Translations under genes and position numbers: made by a program
Source of the DNA: Pseudomonas anguilliseptica
GTDB lineage: Bacteria > Pseudomonadota > Gammaproteobacteria > Pseudomonadales > Pseudomonadaceae
Direction: 5' to 3'
DNA: 64,000 nucleotides
Assembly: GCF_021375795.1 (NCBI RefSeq)
Contig: NZ_JAEIOI010000003.1
Span: 124,001-188,000, forward strand
Shown: positions 63,787 through 64,000 of the stretch, piece by piece
Position numbering within the stretch: the stretch's first letter is position 1
Layout of the letters: each line of letters starts with the position of its first letter
Notes under the pieces: model-generated
What the model saw: only the letters and a program-made list of their open reading frames with translations
Told to the model about the DNA's origin: nothing
The model's database searches: none

Positions 63787-64000
63787 CTAGCGCAGCACGC
63801 CTTCTTCCAACAGCAATTTGAAGATAGCCTCCGCGCCCGCTTGCGGCGAGACATCCTTGAGCACCTGCCCACCGCCGCCCGACGCTTTGGCGGTGGCGGC
63901 TTTCATGCGTTCGGCGCCGGTCTTGGCCTTGATCACCTTGAGGCGCTTGGGCCGGGGCTTGGCCGGTTGCAGCTGGGCGCTGGCAAACAGCGGGTCGGCA
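63787..64000 (-). CDS. Electron transfer flavoprotein beta-like subunit, C-terminal end (partial)
   Basis: Only the last 70 residues are present; the gene continues beyond the right edge. The tail is Lys/Ala-rich: LQPAKPRPKRLKVIKAKTGA, ERMKAATAKASGGGGQVLKD, then AEAIFKLLLEEGVLR before TAG at 63787-63789. This tail resembles that of the ETF beta/FixA-like proteins encoded with the dimethylglycine dehydrogenase genes in pseudomonads; the sarcosine context agrees. Without the N-terminal domain the call is tentative. Confidence 0.55.
   Translation of the reverse strand, partial: ADPLFASAQLQPAKPRPKRLKVIKAKTGAERMKAATAKASGGGGQVLKDVSPQAGAEAIFKLLLEEGVLR

Noticed and set aside
1-64000. Mobile elements, prophage, CRISPR or defence island
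   Set aside because: No transposase, integrase, phage structural, Cas or restriction-modification proteins and no regularly spaced repeats were seen; the only repeats are short intergenic palindromes.

Overview
This 64 kb window is chromosomal DNA of a GC-rich gammaproteobacterium, almost certainly a Pseudomonas. The evidence is the block order and protein similarity: acyl-CoA dehydrogenase / bioDCHFB / comF-like; srkA-rarD-gcvR-glcB; creBC and creD; a CBS-DUF294 protein with its exonuclease and a DUF4212 symporter pair; and fdhA-purU-soxGADB-glyA-ltaE. The short REP-like palindromes of Pseudomonas type also occur between genes. The species cannot be fixed from the sequence alone. I see no rRNA, tRNA, CRISPR array, transposase or prophage genes.

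Layout. 1-3.4 kb: an edge-truncated membrane protein, a 601-aa acyl-CoA dehydrogenase under a consensus-like promoter overlapped by two PsrA-type half-palindrome pairs, a SprA-related HExxH protein and a small rod-protein-like peptide. 3.5-8.1 kb: the biotin operon bioB-F-H-C-D, all on the minus strand. 8.2-14.8 kb: comF-like, srkA, rarD, a DnaA-box cluster, gcvR, a GNAT acetyltransferase and glcB. 15.0-18.3 kb: a chemoreceptor, a porin and a small PstS-like periplasmic protein in one unit. 18.3-27.2 kb: pgaABCD (poly-N-acetylglucosamine export and synthesis) followed on the same strand by two orphan periplasmic solute-binding proteins. 27.4-31.7 kb: a cNMP/CBS/DUF294 protein, a DEDDh exonuclease and trhP. 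31.8-37.3 kb: a complete FecI/FecR/TonB-receptor/PepSY-reductase siderophore cassette ending in a 54-aa membrane protein. 37.3-40.7 kb: a sodium:solute symporter with its DUF4212 small subunit, and small membrane proteins. 40.7-47.1 kb: creD with a tripled cre-tag, six unrelated small genes, then creBC. 47.3-53.0 kb: a second chemoreceptor, an HD-GYP c-di-GMP phosphodiesterase, a YihG-type acyltransferase and an orphan TorT-like protein. 53.1-64 kb: sarcosine and one-carbon catabolism (fdhA, purU, sox genes, glyA, ltaE) and the end of an ETF beta-like subunit, matching the choline / glycine betaine / dimethylglycine region of pseudomonads.

How parts work together. The right end converts sarcosine to glycine and one-carbon units: heterotetrameric sarcosine oxidase, then GlyA (glycine/serine and methylene-THF), PurU (formyl-THF to formate) and FdhA (formaldehyde to formate), with LtaE linking threonine and glycine. 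The iron cassette is a self-contained surface-signalling uptake unit. The pga operon, the HD-GYP protein and two chemoreceptors point to a surface-associated lifestyle. The regulatory sites most directly readable are the PsrA-like operator/promoter at 2.2 kb, the cre-tag at 42.18 kb, a DnaA-box inverted repeat at 11.25 kb, tandem 11-bp repeats at 14.94 kb and four T-rich TGACG motifs between pgaA and the CBS gene. Most of the window is ordinary core genome. The less familiar elements are the two solute-binding proteins behind pga, the chemoreceptor-porin-binding-protein module and the SprA/rod-like pair.
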